Positions 29,855 to 41,400 of a stretch of DNA of 64,000 nucleotides are shown piece after piece. The stretch comes from Azolla caroliniana (lineage: Eukaryota > Polypodiophyta), in the NCBI GenBank assembly GCA_043228905.1, contig JBHGNT010000011.1:4712001-4776000 (forward strand), read 5' to 3'. The translations under genes and the position numbers were made by a program. Each line of letters opens with the position of its first letter. The stretch's first letter is position 1. Under the pieces are notes generated by a model that saw only the letters and a list, made by a program, of their open reading frames with translations, was not told the origin of the DNA and did not search any database.

Positions 29855-32784
29855 TTAATCTTCTTCCAAAACTACCCGGATGTTCGACTCTGTTGTTGTG
29901 TCCTCGTCCGGAGGTGATGTAGGGCCCGTAGGTGCATTGTGGTGCGGCTCCTCTGCTTGGTCGGCCTGGTTTCTCCCGGAGTCACCGTCGCCGTGTGCGG
30001 GTGGTCCGGGTACGGTGGGCTCTTCTTGAGCTAGTGGGTTGGGCTCCGCCGTTGTCGTGCTTGCAGTCGGCTGCAGCTCAGCCTCCATTGTTCCGTCCTC
30101 CGCGGTATTGGCCTTTTTTGTATGTTCCTGGGAGTGGGGCGGAGATTCCGCCTGGTCCGCACCATTTTCCACGTGGTTTGATGATGGTGTGGGCTCGTGC
30201 GGCTGGACCTCTTGTTGGGTAATGGTTTCGCTGTCTAGTCCTATGGGGAACTCCGCTCGTTGGTCCCCGCTATTCTCCTCCGTTGTCATCTCTGGTGATC
30301 GGGCCTGAGGTTCCTCTTCTTCGGCTGTGACCGGAATTGGTGTCGCGTTGGGTTCCTCGTTTGTGCGTGTGTTGTCGGCTTGTGTGATCTGTTGAAATAG
30401 CTCCTCCTGACTTTCACCAAAATCATCTAAGAGTTGTGCGAGTTCTTCGGAGTGTTGGTCTGCTAGCGCACGATAGTCTTGCTTTAGGTCCTCCCGTATG
30501 GTCGCAATGCTCTCCTCATTTAGTTTATAAAAACCTCGGCCGTCTAGTCCGCACGATACGTGTGCAATTCCGCTGCTTGGGTTGCCCACGCCATCCATCC
30601 TTTGTCTAGCGTCGTTTTCAATTGCGCTGTGAACCTTTCCCGGTTTGTTTGGAGAAGGATGCGCACATTATCCGTGATGGCCTCGTAGCGGTTGCGTGCG
30701 TCTTCCATTGACTTCTGGAGATTTGTGATCTCCTGTTGTTTAACAGTTGCCGCTTCCTCATACGTGGCCTTCAAGCCCGCCCACAGTTGGGATTCCTTTG
30801 CATGTTGTTCTTCTAATCTCCCCATCTCATTGTTTAGGCGGATTTCGAGCTGATGTCTTCTGTCTTGTTCGATCACCAACTACTCATCGAACCATACCTT
30901 CTTTTTTTCTAATAAGGTCCGAAGTCCTGCGATTGCCGCCTCCGATCTCTTCATGTCCTCTCGTAATTGTGCGTTGTCGTCCTTTGTCCGGATGTGCTGA
31001 GCTACCTCCGTAGCTAGTTTCTCTTCAAGATTTTTTACGGCCTTCCGTCCGTTAGCCCTTATCTCCTTTTCTCTGTCGGAGGATCGGCGTAGTTCTGCTA
31101 GAAGATGGTCAATTTCGGATTCCGCTAGCTGCACGACCCTTTTTGCTTTTGAGGCGATGGCGGTCTGAGCCTCGATTTCTTCTTTTAGAGCCTCGATGAC
31201 GTGGTTCGGTGGCGGGGTTGCGTGTTGTGCCGTAGTCACGTGAGCTTCCAACTCTGCGATGCGTGCGTTGGCTTTTTGTAGTTTGGCTTCAGTCAGTTTA
31301 ACCTTCTTCCAGACATTCTTATTTTTTATGGCCATCTCCTTGGCGCCCGTGCTGACCTTTGCCAGTTCCCAATGGACTTCGCCTAGGGCCGGGTTTAAGG
31401 GTGGTATCTCCATCCCTACTCGCCATACCCCGGCGTTCCTCTGTCTACCGACCCTGGCTAGCCGGTCCTCATCGTCGCTCTTTGTTGTTTGTGTTAGGGC
31501 GCGCTCGATCATCTGACGTTCCGCATGCTCCTCTGCCATTCGTTGGGCGGCTTTGACCTATTGTGTTGCCAAGAACTCCATGAGCTCAAAAGAAGTACCG
31601 AACTGCAAGAGGGCGTTGAATTCGTGGGTTGTATCCGGGATATCCGGATATGCCAAAACTCGCTTTCCGCCGTCAATACGACTTTCCCTCGTTGGGACTG
31701 AGTCGTAATAATCAGTCGTGGCTCCTGGATGATTTTGAAGGTGGTATTTGGTTCTGCTGTTGCGGAGCCTTCGCCTTCGGTCAGTGCTTCCAGTGCCGTG
31801 GGGGCGTTTTTTACCAACCCCCGCCCATCTTTCCTATCCAATCTGCGCCGTTTTGGTCTGGGGCTTTCCCGCCGTGTTTCGGTGTCTGGTTCTGGGGCTG
31901 CTTCCATGGAGTGTCTCAGCTGTTCCTCCTGCGTTGCCCGTGTGTCGGGCTGGTTGGTAGGAGGTGTTGTCCTTGGGTCTAGCTAGGCCGATTGGGGTTC
32001 CTCATCCCACTCTGGGGCCGATAACTCCGCTAACCTGCTTTTCGCGGATCGGGGCGGGGCCATGGGTTGGCTGGGCTGCGGTGTTGGCAAGCCTGGGGGT
32101 GGAAATAGTACCGTAAGGTATTGTTGGATGATTGGCCTGAGCTTTTTGCCTACTTGGTACGCATGCAAGCCTTCCCTTAACGTTGGCCCTGTGATGACCC
32201 CCCAGTCGATTGCACGCCCTTCAAAGGTGTCGATAATGATGCTCGCCTTCTGCTTAGGCATCCCATATGTGTTGACATGGACGCAACCGACTTCCAATAG
32301 GAACTTGGCAACTTCACGGAAGAAGGGATCTGGAATCTGTTTTGTTCTATAGGCCTTGGCGGAGGCTGAATATGGTCCAAAATACCTCTGCAGGAGGTAT
32401 TTCGAAATGTCTTTCGCCTAGTGAGGATAGGTCCAACTTCTTCCGAAAGGAAGAGTTGGTGACCGTGTTGATGTTAAGCTTCCTGACGATGTTCATGGCG
32501 TCCGGGTGCGGAGGTGCTTCTATGACCCGGATGTAGCCATCCAGGCGTTTCTCTACGAGCCATCGGCATAGAGCAGTAGAGATGAAGATCGGCATCACCA
32601 GAGTAGGTTCGTGGGGAGGAGACGGGAGGTTGTGGTGGGTTGGAGCTCTGAGATAGGATGGGGAAGAAGGTGAGGAGGACGAGCGATGGGAGCGTTGATA
32701 GCTAGAAGATGGGTTTCTGCTTTGTACAGAAAATCTTCTATTTCCTTCTTTTTGTGGCTTAGGGTTCATTGGGCGGTGAGCCAT
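29855..32784 (-). pseudogene. Gypsy 1 extra ORF after integrase
   Basis: Frames in order: 32784-32347 (basic Ser/Pro/Arg N-terminus, then MPIFISTALCRWLVEKRLDG), 32297-31983 (VGCVHVNTYGMPKQKASIII; LREGLHAYQVGKKLRPIIQQ), a Pro-rich linker, 31539-30544 (long coiled coil, Glu/Lys/Ala rich) and 30598-29855 (acidic, Thr/Glu/Pro rich). At least three frameshifts divide it. Gypsy 2 has the same protein with few breaks. An extra ORF after integrase recalls the env-like or extra ORFs of Tat/Athila-type plant gypsy elements, but I see no signal peptide or transmembrane segment, and I do not recognise the domain. Confidence 0.65.
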
Positions 32785-32941
32785 CGTGGTGCCGCGTGTT
32801 CTTGAACTAGGAGTTTGTGCATGCCTTTAGTCGTTTTAATAGTCGCTATCTTCTCTTTCTTTTTTTTCTTTTTTTCTTTTTTTTTCGTAACGGTTATTTA
32901 CAACCTATTTTTACATTATAGTACAAATGGGACTGTCCATT

Positions 32942-33940
32942 TTACGCTGCAGGTTCTCCAGCTTTGTCCCGTTCGGCGGTGAATGGGTTAGGTGGTGTAG
33001 GGCCCAGGTAAGGTTTGAGCCAAAACCCATTCACTTTTTGCCGTACTATTTCTCCAGCCAGTGTTCCTAGTTGGAACGTGCCCTGTTCCACTCCAATTAT
33101 CCAGTATGGGCCGGTCCAGCAGAAACGTAACTTCCCCAGCATATGGCCCATGCGCGTTTGAAAAACTAGCACCGCTCGGCCCACGGCGAACTCCTTTTCC
33201 CTTGCGCTCCGATGTCGATCTACAAATGCTTTACGCCGTCGTTGTTCCTGTTCCAACACAGCCATGCTGTGGACGCGTTTTTCCCCTAGTTCGAGGAGTT
33301 GGTAGAGTCGTTCCTCCTCCAACTTGGCTTCTGATAATCGGTTCTGTACCTGAATGCGCAAACTAGGTACCCGAAATTCGACCAGCATCACAGCCTCTAG
33401 TCCAAACGCTAGTCGAAACGGTCTTGATTGTATGTTTGTTTTGTAACTAGTTCTGTACGCCCATAATGCACTCTAGAGTTTGGTATCCCAGTCCGTTCTA
33501 TTTTCATTGACGGTTTTCTTCAAAATGTTCTGTAATGTTTTGTTCGTGGATTCTGCTAATCCATTCACCTGCGGGTAATATGGCGTGCTCTTCTTGTGGA
33601 CTACCGTGTAATGTTGTGTTAGTTCCCGAACCACCATATTGAGGAAGTGGCTCCCCTGGTCACTAATGAGCTCAATCGGACAGCCGAACCGGCACTAGAT
33701 GTGCTCGTAAAGAAATTTGGCTGTGATGACCGCCGTATTTTCATGTAGCGCCTTTGCTTCTACCCATTTGGTGCAGTAATCCGTGGCTACCAATATGTAT
33801 TTATTGCCCGTACGGTCCGCTACCGGTGTGAAGGGCCCTACAAAATCCAATCCCCACTTTTGGAAAGGGTCTAGCGGTACTACGGGCTGGTGTGGCATCC
33901 TTGCGTCCTCCGCGGGCTGATCGTATTTGTCCCAAAAATC
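32942..33940 (-). pseudogene. Gypsy 1 integrase (core and C-terminal domains)
   Basis: The core has all three acidic positions: [12 protein letters not shown] with [15 protein letters not shown] (D), ELISDQGSHFLNMVV (D) and YYPQVNGLAESTNKTLQNIL (E). The C-terminal domain has VGRAVLVFQTRMGH and a GPYWI motif, then ends VNGFWLKPYLG at about 32980. The N-terminal HHCC finger is missing because a deletion joins RT to the region just before [13 protein letters not shown]. Stops at about 33695 and 33478. No chromodomain is visible. Confidence 0.8.
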
Positions 33941-35066
33941 GGCTAAGCGATTTGGTGTTTGTCGGAGTTTTAGCTTGCGTAATCGCGGAGATCTTGTTTG
34001 GGTCGACCGCTATTCCCTCTTTGCTGACTATGTGGCCTAGGAGAGTCTCGCTGGTCACGCCGAAGGCACATTTCGCGTGATTCAGGCTTAAGCGTGCGGT
34101 GCGGCAACGTTCCAGGCACAGACGTAAGTGCGTAAAATGGTCTTTTGTTTGCCCATATACCGCAAAATCCTCTAGAAAGACTTGCATGAACGCCGGAATG
34201 TATTCCCCAAAGATCTTCAGAATCGTTCGTTGAAATGTTGCCGGCGTTGTCTTTAGCCCGAACATCATGACGATCGCCAGATATACTCCCCAGTCCGTGA
34301 CAAACGTCGTCTTCTCCTGGTCCTCGGGGTGCATGCGTATTTGGTTATAGCCACTGAAGCCATCTAAGAAGTTGTACATCTCATGGCCTGCGACGGCGTC
34401 CAGCACACTATCGGTGAAGGGTAAGGGAAATGCGTCCGTAATGGTTACGGCGTTTAATTTTCGGTAATCTACGCATACCCGTATTTTGCTGTTTTTCTTT
34501 GGGACGACCACTATCGGGCTTAGCCATGTTTCTTGTTTAACTGGTCATATGAACCCCACCCTTAGGAGCTTGTCAATTTCTTCTTTCACGCGGGTCGCAT
34601 AATTGGGGTTCATGCGGTAGCGGCGCTGTTGGACGGGTTTCGTGTCAGTTGCTAAATTGATCTTATGCTGATAGAACTTGGGATCTAACCCCTTCATGTC
34701 CTCGTGAGCCCAAGCGAACACATCTTTATATTCCGTGAGTAGTGCGATCATTGTGATTCTCTGGTCTGGCCTTAATTCCTTTATGATGGACAGGAACCGG
34801 GGCTCCGATTCCGTACCCACATTTACTTCTTCGAGAGCAGAAGTGGTGACTCGTCGTGAAATCTCCATTTCCCTTTTGAATGCCGTCCGTGCTCTGCTGA
34901 GTTCCAATATGTACTCTGGGTTTGGTTCGTACGGCTCGTTGTGCGGAACAGTGGCCGTGGTATATTCTGCCGCAATTGCGATGACATCTATTTCGAATAG
35001 CGGAATAATCCGACGGTGTTCGTCAAGGTACGCCTCCAATTCGGCATCCTCCACCCCAGCCAGCAT
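33941..35066 (-). pseudogene. Gypsy 1 reverse transcriptase
   Basis: One frame from 35066 with a TGA near 34545. The connection region ends KINLATDTKPVQQRRYRMNP. RT motifs: VVPKKNSKIRVCVDYRKLNA, FLDGFSGYNQIRMHPEDQ, MMFGLKTTPATFQR, and the catalytic block MQVFLEDFAVYG, in which the expected D-D is E-D. Then FGVTSETLLGHIVSKEGI and LSRFLGQI. Directly after this the sequence joins the integrase in another frame, so RNase H is deleted. RT would copy element RNA; the altered catalytic site would disable it. Confidence 0.8.
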
Positions 35067-35177
35067 ATTTATGTCCTCCGCGTATAACGGTGTTATACCC
35101 TTAGGTTGTGGCGTGCTGCCTTCCGTAGGTACGCGAACCTTGGTGTGTCCATACCGGAAACTGATACACTCGTGTTG

Positions 35178-35573
35178 CTAGCTCTGCTTGATATTTGTTG
35201 TCCGAAGCCATGGTCTGCCCAAAAGCACTGGGTACGCTCCTGGGGCGTCCAAAGTGAGGACGACTGCCGATATGTTGAAGCGGTGTCCGCCCACGATGAT
35301 GCCTATTTTGTGAATTAACCCCAACGGTTGCACTGAGCGGGTATCTGCCATGCGGAGCCAGAATGGACACGCCTCCCATTCGGAAATGCCTAACTGTTCG
35401 CAAGTTTTCACGCTAAATACATTGATGCTTGAGCCGTCGTCGATTACGCATCCAGGAACTTCTTGCCCGTGCAATATTACTATAATAGGCGGGTTGTGTT
35501 GATCCACCACCGGTGGTCCATCGCTGATGTCTGTCAGGTTTGTGGCAACGCTTGCCCCGGTTATGCCCGCCAC
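35178..35573 (-). pseudogene. Gypsy 1 aspartic protease
   Basis: The 131-codon frame contains PPIIVILHGQEVPGCVIDDG (active site D-D-G-S), NVFSVKTCEQLG and a C-terminal YPVLLGRPWLR (flap-distal strand). It lies between gag and RT. Gypsy 2 retains only the part up to the active site. Confidence 0.75.
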
Positions 35574-35640
35574 CTATGCTTCCATGGTCTGGCGGAAACG
35601 TGGAACTAGCTGTAGCAGTTTTTCCATGGTTAACGTGATT

Positions 35641-37164
35641 TCACAGCCTGCTAGCGCCTACCAAATGGGGTCCGGCCCCGGTCTTTCGTTCTCTGTTCGC
35701 TCCATTGTGTTCGCAGACTCCTGCCGCTACGTTCTGTATTGGTCGCGTTTGCTTTTTCCACCCAGGCTTGGGCTTGTCGTCGTACCTCGTCCTGCGTAGC
35801 CCAATCCGCCGTTTTTGTTTGTTGGCGTGTCGTGACTTGTTGCACCTCCGCCGTAATCGTATTGACGGCGGGCCCCTTTCCCTTGCGTGTTGGGCATTGC
35901 GTGGCATAATGTCCGGGTTGTTGACAAATAAAACAATGGATGCTTGATTCTCCCTTCTCGGCCCCAGGTGGTGTGTGCCGCTCTCCAGGTGCTACTTGCT
36001 CTTCGTGGTTCGGCCTCGTTTGTCGGAATGTACGCGGTGGCTGATGTTGGTCCCGTCGTTGTTCCTAGTGCTGCTCATCCCCCGAGCTTTCGTTGTAACG
36101 CCGGTGATCCCTATATTGCCGAGGCTTACCCCGATATCCATTGAAGCCGCCCTGTTTGTTTGTCGGGCGTTGATGTTCGTAGCACCAACCCCCTTTGGCG
36201 TAACTCGGATGTCCACGATAATCCTCATCCTCTGGGTCGTCCTCCTCGGAATCGTTGTGATTCCGGCGATTCCGGTTGTACTGGTCCTCCCACGGGTTGC
36301 AATCCTTATACCGGGGTCAGTCTTCTTGCCTCCTTTGTTCAGCCCGGTGCGGTTGAAGCTGTGTGTCCATGCTGCGGACTGCGGGAGTGGCTCTGTTTAA
36401 CATATTGTACTCGCATTGGTCGAATGTGTGAACCTTCGAGTGGCAGATTGGGCAGTGGATTCGCATATTGCACTCCACCGCGGAATGACCCGAGTTCAAG
36501 CAAATCGTGCACTAGATTGCTTGACGAAATTGGCGTTCCTCATCCTGAGGTAACGCTTGTCGTAAGGATGACATCAAAAACCTTTCCTCCTCTTCATCCA
36601 ACTCAAGTTGTAACGCTCGTTCAATTACCATATCCTTCGTTTGCCCTTTCACGCTATTGTTGTTGAGCGTTGCCGGATGGGCCGGCGTAAAGCTACCAGA
36701 AATGTCTCCCGAGCCTCCTCCGCGGGGCTTCGTTCCAGTTTCTATCGTAAGTGTTGGAAACGTAAGCTGAAGTCTGCTATCGTCTCGGTCGGTAGTTGCT
36801 TAATTGTATAAAACTGCCTGAGAATCTCGCATTGTGGAACCCTCCGATGGAAGAATCGCAAGAAAGCAGACTGCAGCTGATCGAAGGTTGTTATGGCTGG
36901 TAAGTCCATCTGTGAATGCCAGAACACCGCACGCCCATCTAATGTTAATCCGAACTCCGTCATTTTCGATTGGTGTGCCACCGTCTCAGAGAGATTCTGC
37001 GCCATGTGGTTCGCATTCCAGACATTCAGAAACATGCGAATATGAGTTGCGGCGTCGGTTTTGCCGTTAAAGCGGGGGTAGGCAAAGGCCATAGTGGGAG
37101 CTACAGCGTGGTCCCCGCGTCTCGTCGAGGTATTTGGGGAGCGAAGAATGCCCTTTGCACTCAC
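35641..37164 (-). pseudogene. Gypsy 1 gag with three CCHC-type knuckles
   Basis: The N-terminal capsid-like part (37164-36742) has AYPRFNGKTDAATHIRMFL, AVFWHSQMDLPAI and FLRFFHRRVPQCEILRQFY. Past frameshifts, two adjacent CCHC-like motifs follow (CTICLNSGHSAVEC; CPICHSKVHTFDQC), then an Arg/Asn/Gly-rich stretch and a classical knuckle, CFICQQPGHYATQC, at about 35935-35890. The same order is found in gypsy 2, which supports the reading. Stops and shifts lie at about 36742, 36320 and 36060. Confidence 0.7.
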
Positions 37165-37336
37165 GGCAGGTAGTACTGAGGTCGCTGATGCGCGGCTTTT
37201 GTCGTGCGCGTTCTTCTGCCTAGCGTGTGACGGACCTTGTTATTGGCCAGTCTTGTCGTGTTGGTTCTCTGGGTCATCTGCGGCTAAACATCCATTCGTT
37301 GTTGCTCGTCTGTGAGGAGACACAGATCACCAAGCG

Positions 37337-37772
37337 TGACAAAAGGAACACGGTCTGTGGTCAGCCCTTCGACCTGGACCTCAAGGTGGGTGTGGAACAA
37401 CGAACAAGGGTTTCAGCGTAATGCGTAAGGGGAGAACCCTTTTAACCTATCCGCGTATAAGGGAAGACGGCAACAACTGAATCCCTATCAAGGGTTACAC
37501 TTACGTACTACAACGCTTAACTATCCAAGACACCGACACTGAATTAGCCGTAGCTATACACAGAAAATCAGAGAAGATAGAATTCTATTATCAGGCGTTT
37601 CTTTACACTCCCAAAATTACACGCACCTCCATAAGAGGTTTTCTGCCCTTTATATATGCAGGGTCTAACTAGCCGTTCACGCTTCCTGCGTGAACCGTTA
37701 CATGCGTTATGCTCTTATATAATTTCTTATTCCTACGCTTTTGTCCGTCGGTTACTATTCTGGCGGACAACA
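37337..37772 (-). repeat. Gypsy 1 5' LTR
   Basis: On the minus strand it starts TGTTGTCCGCC and ends GTTCCTTTTGTCA. TTGGTGATCTGTGTCTCC follows three bases later as a candidate PBS. The last 8-12 bases differ from the 3' LTR, which ends CGGCAACA. Confidence 0.75.
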
Positions 37773-38946
37773 GCTTTAATGGATCAATTCCGTCAAGGTT
37801 TGCGTAATGACGTCAAAGATCTTCTACTTACTTTCCATGAAGATCCAAACTCTCTAACAAAGGCCATTAGTCGAGTTGTGCGATGTGATAATCGTCTTTT
37901 TGAGCGACGTTCTGAGCGCCAACAAATGTTACGCCGCCAAACAGAACAAACAAGAGATTTCCTCATCCTCCTGTTGTACGTGGATGACATGTTGATTGTC
38001 GGACGCGACCATATGAAGATCCGAGTGCTGAAGAAGGTTTTGAGAAGATCGTTCTCGATGAAGGATATTGGTCCAGCAAAGCAAATCCTGGGGATGCACA
38101 TTGTTCGAGATTGAACAAAGAAATTGTTGTGGCTGTCACAAGAAAAATACGTGACAAAGGTGCTCTAGAGATTCGGCATGGAAAGCGCAAAACCGGTCGG
38201 CTCGACACTGTCGAAGAACTGTAAACTAAGCAAAGAACAATGTCTAAAATCGAAAAACGAGAATGCCGAGATGTCAAAAGTTCCTTATGCCTCGGTAGTT
38301 GGAAGCCTGATGTACGCAATGATATGGACCAGGCCAAACATAGGATACTCAGTCGCCGTGGTTAGTAGATATATGAGCAACCCAGAAGAGAGCATTGGGT
38401 TGTCGTGAATTGGATACTTCAGTACCTAAAAGGCACCTCGATCATGTTTCTCCGTTTCGGTTTGGGTAACCCCACACTAGAAGGTTATACTAGAACATGT
38501 TGGCTGATGTGGATACCAGTTGATCCACGTCCGGTTCTGTAATGACTTATGCAGGGGGAGCTATTTGGTGGCAATCGAGACTACAAAAGGCCATGGCGTT
38601 GTTGACCACGAAAGCCGAATATATGGCTGCAACGGAAACGGGCAAGGAAATCATATGGATTAAGGAGTTTATCAGTGAGCTGGGAATTCGGCAAGAGGAA
38701 TTCCAACTTCACTACGATAATCAAAGTGTCATCCACCTTGCGAAAAATGCCACCTACCACTTAAGGACCAAACACAACCAGAGAAGATATCATTGGCTCA
38801 GACAGAGAGTAGAAGAAATGGAGTTTGCTCTAGTGAAGATCTGCACGGCCAAAAATGGATCGGATATGCTTACGAAGGTGCTGTCAACCAAAAAGCTAAA
38901 CATGTGCCGATGGAGAGTCGGTTTGGTGAAATACCCCATGCCGGAG
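37773..38946 (+). pseudogene. Gag/copia-RT fusion copy 2, with RNase H
   Basis: GCTTT (target duplication) then ALMDQFRQGLRNDVKDLLL, RVVRCDNRLFERRSERQQML and RRQTEQT, joined in frame to DFLILLLYVDDMLIVGRD at about 37956. The frame is open from 37656 to 38112 across the join. A TGA follows HIVRD. RT continues (LSQEKYVTKVL; VGSLMYAMIWTRPNIGYSV) and RNase H is open from 38542 (TKAEYMAATETGKEIIWIKE; LHYDNQSVIHLAKNATYHLR; MLTKVLSTKKLNMCRWRVGL). It ends just before the PPT AAGGGGGAATTT and the LTR. Stops at 38112, 38166 and 38406. Confidence 0.8.
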
Positions 38947-38959
38947 TGAAGGGGGAATT

Positions 38960-39512
38960 TGTAGGGAAACATGTCCCTTTGGATGGGAAGAGAAGGAACA
39001 TGTTGGTGAGTATCTCGGCCGAGGCTGAAACCGAAATCAAAATCGAAAATCAAAAACCGAAATTGTTTAAGAAGACTTTAATTGTAAATAGTCTAAAATG
39101 CCCTTGTGGGCTATACTTGTAAATAGCTAGAAAGTTGCTTTTGTTTATTTAAGCAACTAGGGCAAACTTTAAAGAGAGCATAGTTGATCATTAATGAAAA
39201 GCTAGAACAAGGTAGTTGCCTCTGTAACTGTGATTGAGAGAGTGAGAGTGTGAGAGTGTAACTCTGTAGTCGTCTGTTAGACGAAGGAGAACTCAAGGTC
39301 CCTGCCTCCGAGTTCCGTATTTGTATTTCCTCTCTACTATAGTGATCTATTTTCTCAGGGTTTGTGGACCCCCGTGGTTTTTCCCATTTCGGGTTTTCCA
39401 CGTAAAATATCGGTCTCTCTATGTCTTCATATTTTACTTGTCTGTGTACTAGTTCTTGGTTTCTGCACACAAATACGAACGAAATCCGGTTGTGGCCGGT
39501 CGATTCCTAACA
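38960..39512 (+). repeat. 3' LTR of copia A (553 bp)
   Basis: Begins TGTAGGGAAACATGTCCC after a polypurine tract and ends CGATTCCTAACA. The start is related to the copia B LTR start TGTTAGGAAACAGGTCCC. The right flank is a gypsy protease gene, so the element was inserted there. The 5' LTR is not found in this window. Confidence 0.8.
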
Positions 39513-40799
39513 AAAGACTCATTAGATGGAAGTCTACTTCCTATATATAAGTATCAATAGAAATTCCTAATGAATGAATCGCCTCGTTGATGTATTGTAC
39601 TCTTCCATCAGCCAAGTGCACCTTATAGGTGTGATCACTTACGGTGGGTTGGATTCCCCATATTTGAACCAAACAATCATTCACAAAATTGTGTGAGCTT
39701 CCCAAATCAAATAAAAATTGTATGGGAGATCCATTGATATACTCGTTTGCACGTAGTAAATCATTGGGTCCCAATACATAGTGAGGTAAAGAACATTTAC
39801 AATTACCTAAATAATGTGTACAGACCTCAAGGACATCAGGAATCTAACCTTTATGGTCTGCAACTTTTGTATTGTTGTCGTGCTCTTTCCATTGGAGCTT
39901 TTGACATTGCTCTTTTGTATGACCCTTCTTTTTGCAAAATATTCAAAAATGATGTTGTCGCTTACGATCGTGATCCATGAATTCATTGGGTGTCTTGCGT
40001 TTCCCAACGAATTGCGACTGCTTAGTCCCGGGCGCTTCGTTGGGTTTGTCATGGTCCTTCTTCGAAGTGTGTTGATATCGAAGAGCTATTTCAACCGCCT
40101 CTTCGAACGATTTGGGATCCTTATTGTGCACTATCCAGTGATAGTCTGAATTGGGGATGCCATTGACAAAACAAGCTATCAACCAATTGTCTTCTTCTAG
40201 ACCCAGTTTTTGGATTTGGGTTCTAGCATGGTGAACATAGTCTTCTAGCAAGGAAAACTTCATGCTAGAGAGGTTCGTTAAAGCTTGTGCTACCTCAGTT
40301 TGAGATGGAGGTTGAATAAATTGGCCCTTCAAAACTGGGACAAATTCTATCCTGGTATCGGCCAATTTCCCCAAAGTACGGAGCCCACTCCACCAAGTGG
40401 CGGCCTTACCCCCTAGTTCTCAGTCGACATATGTAATCATCATACTATCTAGGTTGTGATAGAGCTCAAAATCAAACTCCCATCGGCCCAGCCACGTGCA
40501 TATTTCCTCTCGGTTCTTTCCTTTTTTTTCTCTCGTAAATGGCTTTACGACAAATGATGGTTCACCTTGACGCTCATCGGATCTATTAGTATCACGTTGT
40601 AAACTAATGACACATGCCTAGAGAGCACTATGAGATTGCCCAAGTTCGGACATCTCATGCATGGTTGAATTAAGGAAATTTGGTATTTGCATCAAATACG
40701 ACTCAATGGGGATTGGCCTAGGAGGATTTCTTGAACTCCTTACGCTTGAGCGGATGACATCGGGTCATTATTATGAGCCATTGAATGATAATTTCTGGC
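39513..40799 (-). pseudogene. Gypsy gag-protease fragment, minus strand
   Basis: Reading down the minus strand from about 40660: a broken gag with FTREKKGKNREEICTWLGRW and WWSGLRTLGKLADTR. Then 40374-39943 follows (EVAQALTNLSSMKFSLLEDY; ARTQIQKLGLEEDNWLIACF; IALRYQHTSKKDHDKP) and a degenerate CCHC region. The protease is 39774-39541: PIQFLFDLGSSHNFVNDCLV, with active site D-L-G. Copia A truncates it on the left and copia C on the right. The sequence type resembles chromovirus-like Gag-Pol, without a visible RT. Confidence 0.75.
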
Positions 40800-41245
40800 T
40801 GTTGAGAATCAAGCTCAACATAGTGCAACATGTGAACATACCTTTTGAGAATCTATGATTACTCAAAGGTCAAGAGTCACACCACTACTCTCTACACATT
40901 AACTATGTGTCATAGAATCATATTCTATGACACATAACTAATGAGTTACATATTCCCCATGACTATGAGTCTTCACATTCCCCAAGAGAAAGTGGTTGTT
41001 GTAGTTAGTTAATGAAGAGAGAGGGTGACTAAATATAAAGCACCCTCCTCACACTTCATACTAAGTCGATTGTGACTCCTTGTAATGCTACATTTTGTAT
41101 TTCTCATTCTACTTGTGAAATATATACCCTCTTCTTGAGTATTCTATTTTTCTCTCATTTATCTATCTTCTCTTTTTCTCTCACACATATACACACATAA
41201 CACACTTCTATTCCGTTGCACAAGAATCACCATTGATTCTTTACA
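40800..41245 (+). repeat. 5' LTR of copia C (446 bp)
   Basis: Starts TGTTGAGAATCAAGCTCAACA (7-bp hairpin arms TGTTGAG/CTCAACA) and ends GATTCTTTACA, followed directly by the PBS. TATAAAG lies at about 41034. The 3' LTR is beyond the window. Confidence 0.8.
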
Positions 41246-41257
41246 TGGTATCAGAGC
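41246..41257 (+). promoter_or_regulatory. Copia C primer-binding site
   Basis: TGGTATCAGAGC, the standard plant copia PBS for initiator tRNA-Met, directly after the LTR. Confidence 0.9.
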
Positions 41258-41400
41258 GGTTTGGTAGCTCGATCTAGCCCATCCACATGTGTTGTGGTCT
41301 ATGCCGACGTTCGAGAAGAACCGGTTCATCGCTATCGTAGTGCAACTACATAGCTCGTGTTCAAGAGAGAAGGAAAAGAAGAAAGAAAGCTTCATCGGCA

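Larger units (their letters stand above)
29368..37772 (-). mobile_element. Gypsy 1: 8.4-kb Ty3/gypsy element, minus strand
   Basis: Flanked by LTRs of about 436-440 bp and by the 5-bp target duplication GCTTT (29363-29367, 37773-37777), which restores the interrupted gag. From 5' to 3' on the minus strand: LTR, gag, protease, RT, integrase, extra coiled-coil ORF, LTR. RNase H and the integrase zinc finger are missing. All genes have stops or shifts. Its extra ORF and Gag match gypsy 2 at 55.4-60.7 kb. Confidence 0.9.

Noticed and set aside
29932-32352. Plus-strand frames opposite the gypsy 1 extra ORF
   Set aside because: They are antisense shadows; the minus strand has the homologue of the gypsy 2 coiled-coil ORF.
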